From the NCBI RefSeq assembly GCF_008630915.1, contig NZ_CP043909.1, forward strand, positions 2,666,001-2,730,000: a stretch of DNA of 64,000 bases. Direction: 5' to 3'. Source of the stretch: Acinetobacter suaedae. GTDB taxonomy: Bacteria > Pseudomonadota > Gammaproteobacteria > Pseudomonadales > Moraxellaceae. Position numbers and translations under genes: made by a program. The notes below the pieces were generated by a model. That model made no database searches. It was not told the origin of the DNA and worked only from the letters and a program-made list of their open reading frames with translations. Numbering within the stretch: position 1 is the first letter of the stretch; each line of letters opens with the position of its first letter. Positions 49,834-60,428 of the stretch are shown piece by piece.

Positions 49834-52599
49834 ATGCCACCTTTTGTCTTGGTTGACGGGTCTTATTTTTTATTTCGTGCTTTTCACGCTTTACCACCAT
49901 TAACCACATCTACTGGCTTACATACTAATGCAATACGTGGTGCAATTTCTGCGATTCAAAAACTTATGCGTCGTACTCAACCGACGCATATGGCGGTAAT
50001 TTTTGACACACCAGAACCTACCTTTCGACATAAATTATCACCAATTTACAAAGGCGATCGTCCAAGTATGCCTGAGGAGTTGTCACAGCAAATTCCTTAT
50101 TTACATGCACTGATCAAAGCACTAGGTATCCCCCTCTACAGCCTTCCTGGTGCTGAAGCCGACGATATCATAGGAACACTTGCTAAACGTGCTGTACAAG
50201 AAGGTCATCATGTCCTCATCTCAACAGGAGATAAAGATATGGCGCAACTTGTCAATCCACATGTAAAGCTAGAGGATAGTTTCAAAGAGCGTGTTCTTGA
50301 TGAAGCAGGTGTTTTAGAAAAGTTTGGGGTACATCCTCATCAAATTATTGATTATCTTACGTTGATGGGCGACGCCTCTGATGGCATCATGGGAGTTCCT
50401 GGCGTAGGTGCTAAAACAGCAGCAAAGCTACTCACCGAATATGGCTCACTCGACAATATCATAGCCAATGTAGATCAACTCAAAGGCAAAATTAGCCAGA
50501 ATATCAAAGATAATTTGGACAATATTAAAATTGACCATCAGCTTGCGAGTATAGTCTGTGATCTTGATTTAGCCTTAGATTGGCATGATCTTAAACTCAG
50601 CAATCCGAATATTAATCAATTACGTGATCTCTATACTGAATTAGAATTTCGTAATCAATTACAGTCTTTGGATCATCCTAACAACCCAAATACGCCTGCA
50701 TATCAACAGACCTCGCAAAGTATTGTTAAATCAGAACAGAAAACTGAGCAAGTCATCGCCGAGGATCATGCCAATCTCTCTAGTCAAGATGATCAATTAG
50801 GTGATGCAACTTATCATACGGTGCTCACGCAAGCAGATTGGGCGACATTGTTGCAACGCATGCAACAAGCAGATCATTTTGCGATTGATACAGAAACAAC
50901 CAATTTAGATTATCGTATTGCTGAACTTGTTGGTTTCTCAGTCGCATTTGATGCACATGATGCCTATTATGTTCCTGTTGCTCATGATTATGAAGGAGCA
51001 CCTGAACAACTCAATCGTGAACATGTTCTGGAACAGATCAAACCGATTCTCGAAAATGAACAAGTAAAGAAAATCGGACACCATTTAAAATATGATGCTC
51101 ATATCTTTGCCAATCATGGTATTACGATCCAAGGTTGGTACTTCGACACCATGCTCGCTTCTTATGTATTGAATGCAGCAGCGACACGACATGGTATGGA
51201 TGATGTAGCACGCGTTTATCTCAGCCATTTAACAACCACTTTCGAGCAAATTGCAGGCAAAGGTGCGAAACAAAAATCCTTTAACCAAATTGAACTCGAA
51301 GTTGCTGCACACTATGCTGCTGAAGATGCTCATGTAACCTACCGTCTATATGAAGTGTTATCCGCTAAACTTAAGCATCATCCTGAACTTGTCAATATTC
51401 TACATAACATCGAAATGCCAGTTGCACGTGTACTGACAGGTATGGAAGAAGATGGGATTAAGCTTGACCACGCTTTCCTAGATCAACTCAGCGTTGAATT
51501 CTCTGAAACTATGCAAACTCTAGAGAATCAAGCCACCGAATTAGCAGGCGAAGCATTTAACATCGCCTCTCCAAAACAAGTTGGTGAGGTGCTATTTGAT
51601 CGTTTAGGCCTCAAAGGTGGTAAAAAAACAGCTACTGGTCAATACAGCACCAGTGAAAGTATTCTAGAAAAAATCGAGCATCCTTTAGCAGAAGTAATTT
51701 TAGAGCATCGTGGTTTAGCTAAACTTAAAAATACTTATACAGATCGCTTGGTTGAACAATCACATGATTCTACACACCGCGTACACACGAGCTATCATCA
51801 AGCTTTGACAGCAACTGGACGCTTATCTTCAACCGATCCAAACCTACAAAATATTCCAATTCGTACACCAATTGGTCGTCAAATCCGCAGAGCTTTTATT
51901 GCGCCTGAAGGTCGTGTCTTGTTGGCTGCCGATTATTCACAAATTGAACTTCGTCTTATGGCGCATTTTTCTCAAGATGATGCGCTGGTCCATGCGTTCC
52001 AACAAGGTCAGGATGTGCATCGTCGTACTGCTGCTGAAGTACTTGGTATTGATATTGAAGATGTCACCAATGACCAACGTCGCCAAGCAAAAGCCGTCAA
52101 TTTCGGTTTACTTTATGGGATGTCTGAATTTGGTTTAACTCGTCAATTAGGGTTTACACGGGAAGAATCTCGTAGCTATATCGCGCGTTATTTCCAGCGT
52201 TATCCAGGTGTCTTGGATTATATGGAACGTACCCGCCAAATTGCTCGCGAACAAGGTTTTGTAGAAACCATTCTAGGTCGTCGTCTGTATACACCTGATA
52301 TTTTGGCAAACAATAAAATGATCAAACAAGCTGCTGAACGTGCTGCGATTAATGCACCACTGCAAGGCAGTGCTGCCGATATCATTAAACTTGCCATGAT
52401 TGCAGTTGATAAAGTTCTACCAAAAGACCAAGCGAAACTTTTACTTCAAGTACATGATGAATTGGTATTTGAAGCAGATGTGGCCGTGGCAGATGAACTG
52501 TCAAAACAAATTGCAGAGGTGATGCAATCTGTCTTAGATATCTCGGTTCCTTTTGTAGTTGAAGTGGGACAAGGTCAAAACTGGGATGCTGCACACTAA
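49834..52599 (+). CDS. polA: DNA polymerase I
   Basis: This 921-residue enzyme fills gaps and removes RNA primers. The N-terminal 5' nuclease is visible (FVLVDGSYFLFRAFHALPPL, GAEADDIIGTLA, STGDKDMAQLV, MGDASDGIMGVPGVGAKTA). The 3'-5' exonuclease keeps its acidic residues (FAIDTETTNLD; HHLKYDAHIFAN). The polymerase motifs are complete: DYSQIELRLMAHFS, RRQAKAVNFGLLYGMSEFGL and LLLQVHDELVFEA. The length is close to that of E. coli. It is followed by a strong terminator. Confidence 0.98.
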   Translation: MPPFVLVDGSYFLFRAFHALPPLTTSTGLHTNAIRGAISAIQKLMRRTQPTHMAVIFDTPEPTFRHKLSPIYKGDRPSMPEELSQQIPYLHALIKALGIPLYSLPGAEADDIIGTLAKRAVQEGHHVLISTGDKDMAQLVNPHVKLEDSFKERVLDEAGVLEKFGVHPHQIIDYLTLMGDASDGIMGVPGVGAKTAAKLLTEYGSLDNIIANVDQLKGKISQNIKDNLDNIKIDHQLASIVCDLDLALDWHDLKLSNPNINQLRDLYTELEFRNQLQSLDHPNNPNTPAYQQTSQSIVKSEQKTEQVIAEDHANLSSQDDQLGDATYHTVLTQADWATLLQRMQQADHFAIDTETTNLDYRIAELVGFSVAFDAHDAYYVPVAHDYEGAPEQLNREHVLEQIKPILENEQVKKIGHHLKYDAHIFANHGITIQGWYFDTMLASYVLNAAATRHGMDDVARVYLSHLTTTFEQIAGKGAKQKSFNQIELEVAAHYAAEDAHVTYRLYEVLSAKLKHHPELVNILHNIEMPVARVLTGMEEDGIKLDHAFLDQLSVEFSETMQTLENQATELAGEAFNIASPKQVGEVLFDRLGLKGGKKTATGQYSTSESILEKIEHPLAEVILEHRGLAKLKNTYTDRLVEQSHDSTHRVHTSYHQALTATGRLSSTDPNLQNIPIRTPIGRQIRRAFIAPEGRVLLAADYSQIELRLMAHFSQDDALVHAFQQGQDVHRRTAAEVLGIDIEDVTNDQRRQAKAVNFGLLYGMSEFGLTRQLGFTREESRSYIARYFQRYPGVLDYMERTRQIAREQGFVETILGRRLYTPDILANNKMIKQAAERAAINAPLQGSAADIIKLAMIAVDKVLPKDQAKLLLQVHDELVFEADVAVADELSKQIAEVMQSVLDISVPFVVEVGQGQNWDAAH

Positions 52600-52608
52600 C
52601 CCGCTGAA

Positions 52609-52642
52609 ATAAAAAAGAGATGCTTAGCATCTCTTTTTTTAT
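52609..52642. terminator. Bidirectional terminator after polA
   Basis: AAAAAAGAGATGCT and AGCATCTCTTTTTT form a long stem with A and T tracts. It serves polA on the plus strand and yggT on the minus strand. Confidence 0.88.
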
Positions 52643-52666
52643 TGACTCATTATTCTAAAACCAAGC

Positions 52667-53215
52667 TTAGATAATCGCTCTAAGCATAGTTTCAGCAACA
52701 AACAATACCAAAAATGCAAGAATCGGTGATAAATCAATCATCCCCATATTCGGCATTACTTTACGGAATGGTGCAAGAATTGGTTCAACCAGTTCCTGAA
52801 TAACTTCAATATATGGCGATCTGAATTGTGAAAGCATCATAATCCAACTGCAAATAATAAAAGCAAAAATCATATATTTAAGTAAAGTCACCAAAGACAA
52901 TAACATTTCTTTGATCGTTGAAACGATAAAGTAAATGGTACTTCCTGTGCCAATACCCGATAAATGCTTTTCTCCCCACATTTTCAAGAAATAAAGCAAA
53001 ACCACCAAAATTAATGCTGCTAAATTTACTCGCCCTTTGCCAACGGTTGGGAAAATACGACCAAATATATCTACAATCTTCGTTGCTTTCGCAGTGGAAA
53101 GCACCACAGGATTATAAGGACTGACTGCCGCCAATTGCATTAAAAAACGGAAAAAGACCAATAAAATTGCAACATTGATCAAAACACCAAAAATTAGCGC
53201 AGAACTTGCACCCAT
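52667..53215 (-). CDS. yggT: YggT family membrane protein
   Basis: This 182-residue protein has two copies of the YggT unit, each with two helices and a short conserved loop: VLFRFLMQLAA-like with SPYNPVV, and the second with IICSWIMMLSQFRSPYIEVIQELVEPILAPFRKVMP. The family is linked to osmotic shock tolerance and cell division, with no defined enzymatic role. It is encoded 16 bases after proC, the usual linkage. Confidence 0.92.
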   Translation of the reverse strand: MGASSALIFGVLINVAILLVFFRFLMQLAAVSPYNPVVLSTAKATKIVDIFGRIFPTVGKGRVNLAALILVVLLYFLKMWGEKHLSGIGTGSTIYFIVSTIKEMLLSLVTLLKYMIFAFIICSWIMMLSQFRSPYIEVIQELVEPILAPFRKVMPNMGMIDLSPILAFLVLFVAETMLRAII

Positions 53216-53231
53216 AATTGTCTTATCCTAC

Positions 53232-54071
53232 TTAAACCGATTTAGTCTTGTCACTTAACTCTTGCGCTAGCTCTTGGCTACGCTTTTGAGCTGCTGCAAG
53301 TGCTGCTTGAATATTCTGTGAAATCTGTGCACGATCAAACACCTCTAAAGCTGCCTGTGTCGTACCATTTGGAGAAGTCACATTTTTACGTAATTCTGCG
53401 GGAGAATTAGAACTGGTAATTGCCATTTGCGCAGCGCCTAACGCAGTCTGTAAAGTCAATGCTGTAGCGACTTTTTCATCCAGACCAAGATTTTTACCAG
53501 CACGAATCATACTTTCCATTAAATAGAAAAAGTAAGCTGGGCCAGAACCTGATACTGCTGTCACCGCATCTATTTGAGCCTCATTATCCACCCAAATCGT
53601 CAAACCAGTCGCCGCTAAAATTTGACTGGTTAATTCACGATCTTGCGTCCCCACTGCAGCTGATGCATAAATCCCATGCGCGCCAGTTTGAACCAATGCT
53701 GGTGTATTTGGCATCACACGAACAATACGCTGGCTTCCACCAATTAAGTCTGAAATAGTTTGAATCTCAGCTCCAGCAATAATGGAGATCACAAGTTTAT
53801 CTGACAACAGCCCTTTTAATGGTTGTAATACCGTTGCCAACACTTGTGGTTTAACTGCAAGAACAACCACATCAGCATTTTTAATTGCTTCGCCATTATC
53901 TGTAGTTGTTTGAATTCCTTTTTCTTCTAATATTTGACGAATCTGCTCAACAGGATCTGAAACTGTAATGCGGGTTACAGGTAAACCGCGTGAAAGTAGC
54001 CCACCAATCAAGGCTTGCGCCATGTTACCGCCGCCAATAAAACAGATATTTTGATTCAATGAAGTCGCCAT
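53232..54071 (-). CDS. proC: Pyrroline-5-carboxylate reductase
   Basis: This 279-residue NAD(P)H-dependent enzyme makes proline from pyrroline 5-carboxylate. The Rossmann motif ICFIGGGNMAQALIGGLL is at the N-terminus. The C-terminal signature VTAVSGSGPAYFFYLMESMIRAG is followed by TALGAAQMA and LRKNVTSPNGTTQAALEVF. It lies 3 bases after tilS and 16 before yggT. Confidence 0.97.
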   Translation of the reverse strand: MATSLNQNICFIGGGNMAQALIGGLLSRGLPVTRITVSDPVEQIRQILEEKGIQTTTDNGEAIKNADVVVLAVKPQVLATVLQPLKGLLSDKLVISIIAGAEIQTISDLIGGSQRIVRVMPNTPALVQTGAHGIYASAAVGTQDRELTSQILAATGLTIWVDNEAQIDAVTAVSGSGPAYFFYLMESMIRAGKNLGLDEKVATALTLQTALGAAQMAITSSNSPAELRKNVTSPNGTTQAALEVFDRAQISQNIQAALAAAQKRSQELAQELSDKTKSV

Positions 54072-54074
54072 GTC

Positions 54075-55466
54075 CTACTCGTCATGTGAAAAAGACTGAT
54101 CAGAAAAATCATTACAGTCAGAAATTAAACTTGGTTGCCAACCGCCCTGTACCACATACTCAGATTGTGCCAACCAAAAACCCTTTGGGCTAAAAACCCC
54201 AAGCATAACATTATCTACGATTAATATTTGAATTGTATGACGCAACCAAGGCAAAATCTGTGCTTCTTGTATCGCTTTCTTGAGCGGCCAATGCCCAACT
54301 CGACCATAAAGATGAATTTTTTCCCCACCTTGTCGCTTGATCAGCTTTAATTCTCGCCCAAGTAATTCTGAAGCAAGTCCTACGGTTTGAGAAATAATTT
54401 CAAATTTTCCAGCTGCAACCTGTATAGATTTCCCCCAAAAGAAACAGTGTGAGGTAATATTAGGGAGTTTTAAAACTTTTTCAGCGTACAACTGATCATA
54501 TGTAAGGCGGTATAATTTTTTCTGGTAACGCACATAATAATAAGCATTAATATGTAAAGTTGCTTGTGCATCAGGTTTTGCAAAAATCACCTCATCTCGA
54601 AGACGTTTTACCATCTCATAACTTGGGCGATACTGATCTTTACCTTTAATCCAAGCTGAAAGTAATTGACGTTGTCGTGCAGCGGAAAGCTGATCTAATT
54701 TAATCAAATCAAGCTGATTATCGATAACACATTGCTGATAATCCGCCTTTAACACATCCCCCAAGATTTCAGCAGCATCCTGCATCAAATAACTTGTCCG
54801 TGCTACAGCCGACTGCATTTTAGGGAAGCGCTTTTCTAAGACGTTCCATAACTCTTCTCTGCACCACGCCCGATCATAATGGATATCCGAATTAGTCGGA
54901 TCAATTACATACTCAAAGCCGAGTTGATTTGACCATTGTTCAATTTGCTCTCGGCTTAAATTCAAAAAAGGGCGCCAAATGGTAAAATCTTTCCGTTTGT
55001 CAATTTGCTGCATTGCAGCCAACCCATTGACACCAGCCCCAGAAAATAACCGAAGTAATAAAGTTTCAGCTTGATCCTGTTGATGATGTGCCAGCACAAG
55101 AATTTCATTACAATCTAAATGTTGTTGATACGCTTGATAACGGGCATGCCGTGCTTGTTGCTCTAAATTGCCTATTTCAATAGATACCTTTTGAATAACA
55201 CATGGAATATTCAAAGCTTCTGCATATTTTTGGACAAGCTCTCCCCATTCAGTACTCACCTGCTGTAACTGATGATCAATATAAATTGTACGGGTTTGCG
55301 TGGGGAAAAGTTCAGACATCAGATACAGCAACAGCATGGAATCCATGCCGCCGCTACACCCAATTAAGAATCGAGTTTGTTCTGTAAAATTCTGTGCTTG
55401 TGTTAAGACGCGATGCCTAAATTGCTGCTGCCAAACTTCATTAAACGCTGATAACGTGCTTCGCAT
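54075..55466 (-). CDS. tilS: tRNA(Ile)-lysidine synthase
   Basis: This 463-residue ATP-pyrophosphatase modifies C34 of the minor tRNA-Ile to lysidine, allowing AUA decoding. The PP-loop [15 protein letters not shown] is at about residues 37-51, and [32 protein letters not shown] and [15 protein letters not shown] follow. The C-terminal substrate-binding domain ([32 protein letters not shown]) is present. The start overlaps accA by 64 bases; no other Met before the PP-loop gives a complete domain. Confidence 0.95.
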   Translation of the reverse strand: MRSTLSAFNEVWQQQFRHRVLTQAQNFTEQTRFLIGCSGGMDSMLLLYLMSELFPTQTRTIYIDHQLQQVSTEWGELVQKYAEALNIPCVIQKVSIEIGNLEQQARHARYQAYQQHLDCNEILVLAHHQQDQAETLLLRLFSGAGVNGLAAMQQIDKRKDFTIWRPFLNLSREQIEQWSNQLGFEYVIDPTNSDIHYDRAWCREELWNVLEKRFPKMQSAVARTSYLMQDAAEILGDVLKADYQQCVIDNQLDLIKLDQLSAARQRQLLSAWIKGKDQYRPSYEMVKRLRDEVIFAKPDAQATLHINAYYYVRYQKKLYRLTYDQLYAEKVLKLPNITSHCFFWGKSIQVAAGKFEIISQTVGLASELLGRELKLIKRQGGEKIHLYGRVGHWPLKKAIQEAQILPWLRHTIQILIVDNVMLGVFSPKGFWLAQSEYVVQGGWQPSLISDCNDFSDQSFSHDE

Positions 55467-56227
55467 CGTGCTTGTGCATCCATTGGTTGCAATTCATCTA
55501 GAGCTTGTTTTAACACATCTTTTAGGTCATGCATGACTTTTTCTGGATTTAAATGTGCACCATCACCTTCATCCACAACGTATTCAACAATCCCTAAAGC
55601 TTGCAGTTTATCAGCCGTCAATGCCAATGCTTCACTTGCTTGGGCTGCTTTTTCAGCTGTCTTCCATAAAATAGATGCGCAACCTTCAGGAGAAATCACT
55701 GAATAAATACTATGTGACAACATAATCACACGATCAGCAACACCAATACCAAGCGCACCACCAGAACCACCTTCACCCAATACAGTGGCAATCACAGGAA
55801 CTTTTAAACTAGAAAGTTGTGCCAAACTGGTCGCGATCGCTTCTGCTTGACCACGCTCCTCTGCACCCACTCCAGGATATGCCCCCATGGTGTCAACAAA
55901 GGTAAATACTGGTAAATTAAACCGTTCAGCCATATCCAGTAAACGTTGCGATTTACGGTACCCTTCAGGATTACACATACCGAAGTTGTGTTGTAACTTT
56001 TCACGAGTACTACGTCCACGATGTTGACCGACCACCATGACCGGCTGACCATCAAAACGTGCTAACCCACCAATCATGGCACCGTCATCACCAAACAAAC
56101 GATCACCATGTAGTGCATCAAACTCGGTAAAAATTTCACTTACATAATCGAGAAATTGCGGACGCTCAGGATGGCGTGCAATTTGAACCGTAGTCCAAGC
56201 CTTGGACTGAGTCGCTTTATTTTTCAT
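55403..56227 (-). CDS. accA: Acetyl-CoA carboxylase carboxyltransferase, alpha subunit
   Basis: This 274-residue subunit works with AccD to carboxylate acetyl-CoA to malonyl-CoA for fatty acid synthesis. The start [25 protein letters not shown], then [56 protein letters not shown], and [39 protein letters not shown] are characteristic. It is shorter than the E. coli protein at the N-terminus. It overlaps tilS at its 3' end. Confidence 0.98.
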   Translation of the reverse strand: MKNKATQSKAWTTVQIARHPERPQFLDYVSEIFTEFDALHGDRLFGDDGAMIGGLARFDGQPVMVVGQHRGRSTREKLQHNFGMCNPEGYRKSQRLLDMAERFNLPVFTFVDTMGAYPGVGAEERGQAEAIATSLAQLSSLKVPVIATVLGEGGSGGALGIGVADRVIMLSHSIYSVISPEGCASILWKTAEKAAQASEALALTADKLQALGIVEYVVDEGDGAHLNPEKVMHDLKDVLKQALDELQPMDAQARCEARYQRLMKFGSSNLGIAS

Positions 56228-56317
56228 ACGTCGTAGAAAATCCCTAACAAGGATATAAGGTATGTCGACACTGTTTTAAGCTGCTTACAATCAACTCTCA
56301 GGTCAACAATCCTTATG

Positions 56318-57838
56318 TTAATCAACAAATTTGTCTGACTGAATATTTAACTCAATGTCCCAATGTTTAAATTGCACTTGTTCGTCATGCAAATCGGCAA
56401 CCAATAAAGGCCATTGTTTAGCATCGCCAGATACGCTCAACTGCCATTGTTGATCATTTACCACACTCAGTTCAATGGCAGGAAGCATCTGATCACTACG
56501 ACTATGGTTAAGTAAAACTGCTAGGCGAAGTAATAGACAAAGATAGACTAAATGCTTGCCACCAACCTTAAATACATCATTTTTTGCATCGACGCGTAAC
56601 TTACGTCGATGATGCGAAACGAGATGTGAAAGATGATTTTGATCAATTTGTGAGAAGCCAGGAATATCCGAATGTTGCAATAAATAAGCCCCATGACGAT
56701 GATATCCGCCATGACTAATTGCTAAACCAATTTCATGCAAATAAGCTGCACGACGCAGTAAGTCACTGTCTTCTGTTGTTAAATTTAAAGCATCAGCAAC
56801 ACGATCAAACAAATGTTGCGCAGTTTTAACGACACGTTCTGCTTGTTTAGGATCAGCATTATAACGTCCCATCAATGCTTGCACACTACGGTCACGAATA
56901 TCCTCATGCTGGAAACGCCCCAATAAGTCATACATGACACCTTCGCGTAATGCACCATCAGAATAAGCAAGCTTATCAATATTTAACACATCAAAAATCG
57001 CATATAAAATCGCCACCCCAGCTGGCAAAACTGCTCGACGATCTTCACGTAGACCTTCAAAATCAATTTCCGATGTACACTTAAACTTAAGTAAACGATC
57101 TTTTAATTTATAAAGCCCTTCTCGTGTGAGATTTTCTTGTTCATCACTTAATCCGAGATTCACCAAAATCTGACGGCAAGCTTTAATGGTACCACTCGAA
57201 CCGACCACAGTATCCCAACCAACTGATTTATATGTATTAGCGATACCAGACATTTCTTTACGAGCAGCAACAACAGCTTTATCAAAAGCTTTAGCCGAAA
57301 TCTCACCATCAGAAAAATAGGCCTTACTATATGCCACACAGCCCATTTGTAATGACTCGGTATGAAGAGGCTCAAACTCCTCACCAATAATAAATTCTGT
57401 TGAGCCGCCGCCAATATCCACCACTAAACGACGCCCACCATTTGCCATCGTATGAGAAACACCCAAATAAATCAGACGTGCTTCTTCACGACCAGCAATG
57501 ATTTCAATGGGTTTAGGTAAAATTTCAGCAGCCTTTTGAATAAATTCATGCCCATTTTTTGCTTGTCTGAGTGCATTCGTTGCTACGATCCTCAAACGAT
57601 TCGGCTGAACTGAACTCAAACGCCCGACAAACCGTGCTAAACAAGCTAGGCCTCTTTGCTGTGCAGCTTCAGTTAAATTTTTATTTTCATCGAGTCCAGC
57701 AGCTAACTGTACTTTTTCTGACATTGAAGCAACTTTTTTCACTTCACCGTGATCAACACGAGCTATTGCGAGATGGAAACTATTTGATCCCATATCAATC
57801 GCAGCAAGTAATTCCTCATCAATCAGAAAATCAGACAT
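56318..57838 (-). CDS. ppx: Exopolyphosphatase / guanosine pentaphosphate phosphohydrolase (Ppx/GppA)
   Basis: This 506-residue ASKHA-fold enzyme begins LLAAIDMGSNSFHLAIARV and has LVVDIGGGSTEFIIG, the ATPase-like phosphate-binding motifs, then an HD-like C-terminal domain (LHEIGLAISHGGYHRHGAYLL). It removes terminal phosphate from polyphosphate or pppGpp; which substrate dominates cannot be judged from sequence. It is monocistronic and divergent from trxA. Confidence 0.93.
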   Translation of the reverse strand: MSDFLIDEELLAAIDMGSNSFHLAIARVDHGEVKKVASMSEKVQLAAGLDENKNLTEAAQQRGLACLARFVGRLSSVQPNRLRIVATNALRQAKNGHEFIQKAAEILPKPIEIIAGREEARLIYLGVSHTMANGGRRLVVDIGGGSTEFIIGEEFEPLHTESLQMGCVAYSKAYFSDGEISAKAFDKAVVAARKEMSGIANTYKSVGWDTVVGSSGTIKACRQILVNLGLSDEQENLTREGLYKLKDRLLKFKCTSEIDFEGLREDRRAVLPAGVAILYAIFDVLNIDKLAYSDGALREGVMYDLLGRFQHEDIRDRSVQALMGRYNADPKQAERVVKTAQHLFDRVADALNLTTEDSDLLRRAAYLHEIGLAISHGGYHRHGAYLLQHSDIPGFSQIDQNHLSHLVSHHRRKLRVDAKNDVFKVGGKHLVYLCLLLRLAVLLNHSRSDQMLPAIELSVVNDQQWQLSVSGDAKQWPLLVADLHDEQVQFKHWDIELNIQSDKFVD

Positions 57839-58106
57839 TATTTATATAAACCCATGCTCAATTCACGCATTAGAGTAATTCACACGCTTAGAATTTTAAA
57901 GTCATTTTCATCAATAAAAGCCATGTATTTCACTTTTGATGAATAAATCATTGTATAAGTCGATGATCTGCATCGTGAGCAACCATTAGACTTTTTACTT
58001 CGAAACTTGAATAATCGTAATCAACCCTTACATTGAATAAAGTAGCAATGTAATATTCACTCTGAAATTGAATTGATACTTTTTTTAAAAAATTTGGAGC
58101 AATCCC

Positions 58107-58433
58107 ATGTCTGCGACTATTGTTAATACATCTGATGAAAACTTCCAAACAGATGTTCTCGATGCTGAAACTCCCGTTCTTGTTGATTTCTGGGCTGGCT
58201 GGTGCGCACCTTGTAAAGCCATCGCACCTGTTCTTGAAGATTTATCAAATGAGTACGAAGGCAAAGTGAAAATCGTGAAAGTCGATGTTACGGCTTGCGA
58301 AGAAACAGCTGTGAAATATAACATTCGTAATATCCCAGCATTACTTATGTTTAAAAACGGTGAGGTTGTTGCTCAACAAGTAGGTGCAGCTCCACGCTCT
58401 AAACTTGCAGCATTTATCGATCAAAACATCTAA
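58107..58433 (+). CDS. trxA: Thioredoxin
   Basis: This 108-residue protein has the redox motif WCAPCKAIAPVLEDL at about residues 31-45, the cis-Pro region NIRNIPALLMFKNGEVV, and an internal Asp at VDFWAGWC. The active site reads WCAPC in place of the commoner WCGPC, which may shift the redox potential slightly. It lies upstream of rho, as in many gammaproteobacteria. The upstream region is AT-rich. Confidence 0.97.
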   Translation: MSATIVNTSDENFQTDVLDAETPVLVDFWAGWCAPCKAIAPVLEDLSNEYEGKVKIVKVDVTACEETAVKYNIRNIPALLMFKNGEVVAQQVGAAPRSKLAAFIDQNI

Positions 58434-58762
58434 TTTATAGATGGTTTTATGTCTATCTGCGGAACTACGTTTTATTGAACAGCGTAGTCCGCAGTAAACA
58501 TTGACAACACAGCCAATTAGGTCTATATTTCTCGATCAAGAAGCTTTGAATGGAATCTACTTCATTGCGCTTCTTACAAGACACAAAACATAAGATCGCC
58601 GCTCGGCAATAACAATTGTTTTCACATTTCTCTCTGAAACAATGAACCAGACTACTGAATCGTGGTTGTTTAAATACAATTACCTCAGCATGTATGTACG
58701 CGGTCGATTTTTATTCTTCCCTTAACGTAGTCCTCCACTTATTCCATTCTGTCTGACCACTT
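58434..58762 (+). other. trxA-rho intergenic region (rho leader)
   Basis: This 329-base region has no gene that I trust. After trxA a 12-bp interrupted stem, CTGCGG-A-ACTACG with CGTAGTCCGCAG (58457-58494), has no T run, so it may protect the trxA mRNA end. The rest is probably the rho leader, where Rho is known in other bacteria to attenuate its own synthesis. GTAGTCC recurs near 58728, just before rho. Confidence 0.55.
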
Positions 58763-60031
58763 ATGAACTTAACTGAACTCAAGAAAAAACCCATTGGCGA
58801 ACTCATTAAAATTGCGGAGTTTATGGGCCTTGAAGGCATGGCACGTAACCGCAAACAAGATATTATTTTTGCTATTTTGAAACGCCATGCAATGAATGGC
58901 GAAGAAATTTTTGGTGATGGCGTTCTCGAAATCCTATCTGATGGTTTTGGTTTTTTACGCTCCGCTGCTGGTTCATATTTAGCTGGACCAGATGACATTT
59001 ATGTCAGCCCATCCCAAATTCGCCGTTTTAACTTACGTACTGGTGACACAATCACAGGCACAATTCGCCCACCTAAAGAAGGTGAGCGCTATTTCGCCTT
59101 ATTAAAAGTCAACCAAATTAATTACGACACTCCCGAAAACTCTCGTAATAAAATTTTATTCGAAAACTTAACCCCTCTATTTCCAACTGAACAACTTGTA
59201 ATGGAATTAGGGAATGGTACAACTGAAGATTTAACAGCACGTGTTGTCGATTTAGTTGCACCAATCGGTAAAGGTCAACGTTCAATCATTGTCGCACCGC
59301 CTAAAGCGGGTAAAACAATGTTATTACAGAACATCGCGCAATCAATTGTACGTAATAATCCAGAAGTTTTCCTTATCGTTCTTTTAATCGACGAACGCCC
59401 TGAAGAAGTGACGGAAATGGAACGTACTGTTCGTGGTGAAGTCGTTGCATCTACATTTGATGAATCACCTGCACGTCACGTTCAAGTTGCAGAGATGGTC
59501 ATCGAAAAAGCAAAACGCTTAGTTGAGCATAAAAAGGATGTTGTTATTCTTCTTGACTCAATTACCCGTCTAGCACGTGCATATAACACTGTTATCCCTT
59601 CTTCTGGCAAAGTCTTAACGGGTGGTGTGGATGCACATGCATTAGAGCGACCAAAACGTTTCTTTGGTGCGGCCCGTAATATCGAAGAAGGCGGTTCACT
59701 CACCATTATCTCTACTGCTTTGATTGAAACTGGCAGTAAGATGGATGATGTAATCTACGAAGAGTTCAAAGGTACAGGTAACCAAGAAATTACACTTGAT
59801 CGCCGTATTGCTGAAAAACGCGTATTCCCTGCAATGAATATCAAGAAATCAGGAACACGTCGTGAAGAGCGCCTTATGGATGAAGACAACCTTCGTAAAG
59901 TATGGATTCTCCGCAAACTACTCCACCCAATGGATGAGTTAGCAGCGATGGAGTTCTTATTGGATCGAATGAAAGAAACCAAAACCAATGATGACTTTTT
60001 TGATCAGATGAAACGAAAAGCAGCAAATTGA
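58763..60031 (+). CDS. rho: Transcription termination factor Rho
   Basis: This 422-residue hexameric RNA helicase has an N-terminal helical domain ([25 protein letters not shown]), a cold-shock RNA-binding domain with [31 protein letters not shown], Walker [17 protein letters not shown], Walker [17 protein letters not shown], and the C-terminal Q- and R-loop regions ([28 protein letters not shown]). No N-terminal insertion. It is followed by a strong terminator. Confidence 0.98.
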   Translation: MNLTELKKKPIGELIKIAEFMGLEGMARNRKQDIIFAILKRHAMNGEEIFGDGVLEILSDGFGFLRSAAGSYLAGPDDIYVSPSQIRRFNLRTGDTITGTIRPPKEGERYFALLKVNQINYDTPENSRNKILFENLTPLFPTEQLVMELGNGTTEDLTARVVDLVAPIGKGQRSIIVAPPKAGKTMLLQNIAQSIVRNNPEVFLIVLLIDERPEEVTEMERTVRGEVVASTFDESPARHVQVAEMVIEKAKRLVEHKKDVVILLDSITRLARAYNTVIPSSGKVLTGGVDAHALERPKRFFGAARNIEEGGSLTIISTALIETGSKMDDVIYEEFKGTGNQEITLDRRIAEKRVFPAMNIKKSGTRREERLMDEDNLRKVWILRKLLHPMDELAAMEFLLDRMKETKTNDDFFDQMKRKAAN

Positions 60032-60048
60032 TTGGTACCGTTACATAA

Positions 60049-60082
60049 AACAACAGCCACCTTTATGGTGGCTGTTGTTATT
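60049..60082 (+). terminator. Terminator of rho
   Basis: AACAACAGCCACC and GGTGGCTGTTGTT form a 13-base perfect stem around TTTAT, followed by ATTTGG. Confidence 0.85.
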
Positions 60083-60428
60083 TGGTTGACAAGGTTACAC
60101 AATAGTTACAATTTAACCAAATTTACTCAAGATCCTCTATCTTATTGATAAAAAAATGAATAAATAGCTAATTAACAGCGATTTATACAAAATCTCCGAT
60201 TTATAAACACTAATTTATAGTTATTTTCTATCAAAAAATAACCAATTTTTGTCCATTTTTGTCGTTTTGCCAGACAGAATAGTAGTAATTCATGATCTGC
60301 TTTGATAGGATAGCAACTGACTAGTTAGGCTGCTCCCTGCGTTATTTCCTAAATTTTTAGGGAAAATAAAAGCACAAACAGACTAACTCAGGTTTTTTTT
60401 AATCTCACAATTTTATGAGAGTGATGCC
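60083..60428 (+). other. AT-rich region upstream of the Ala-rich lipoprotein
   Basis: This 346-base region has no gene. The first 200 bases are A/T-rich; TTGTCG near 60259 with TAGTAA-type sequence about 18 bases on could be a promoter. The last part holds the structured element at 60317-60400. Confidence 0.5.
60317..60400 (+). ncRNA. Candidate structured leader, attenuator or small RNA
   Basis: An outer stem pairs AGTTAGGCTG (60323-60332) with CAGACTAACT (60379-60388), with one internal mismatch. Inside it TTATTTCCTAAA and TTTAGGGAAAATAA (60342-60369) form a hairpin. The outer stem is followed by GG and eight T (60393-60400), a rho-independent-like end 28 bases before the lipoprotein ATG. 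A second small hairpin, TCTCA/TGAGA, covers its ribosome binding site. This could be an sRNA terminator or an attenuator controlling the gene. It matches no RNA family that I know. Confidence 0.45.

Noticed and set aside
57948..58324. Minus-strand frames overlapping the trxA leader and gene
   Set aside because: They are antisense to trxA, lack a good start site and have no recognisable domain.
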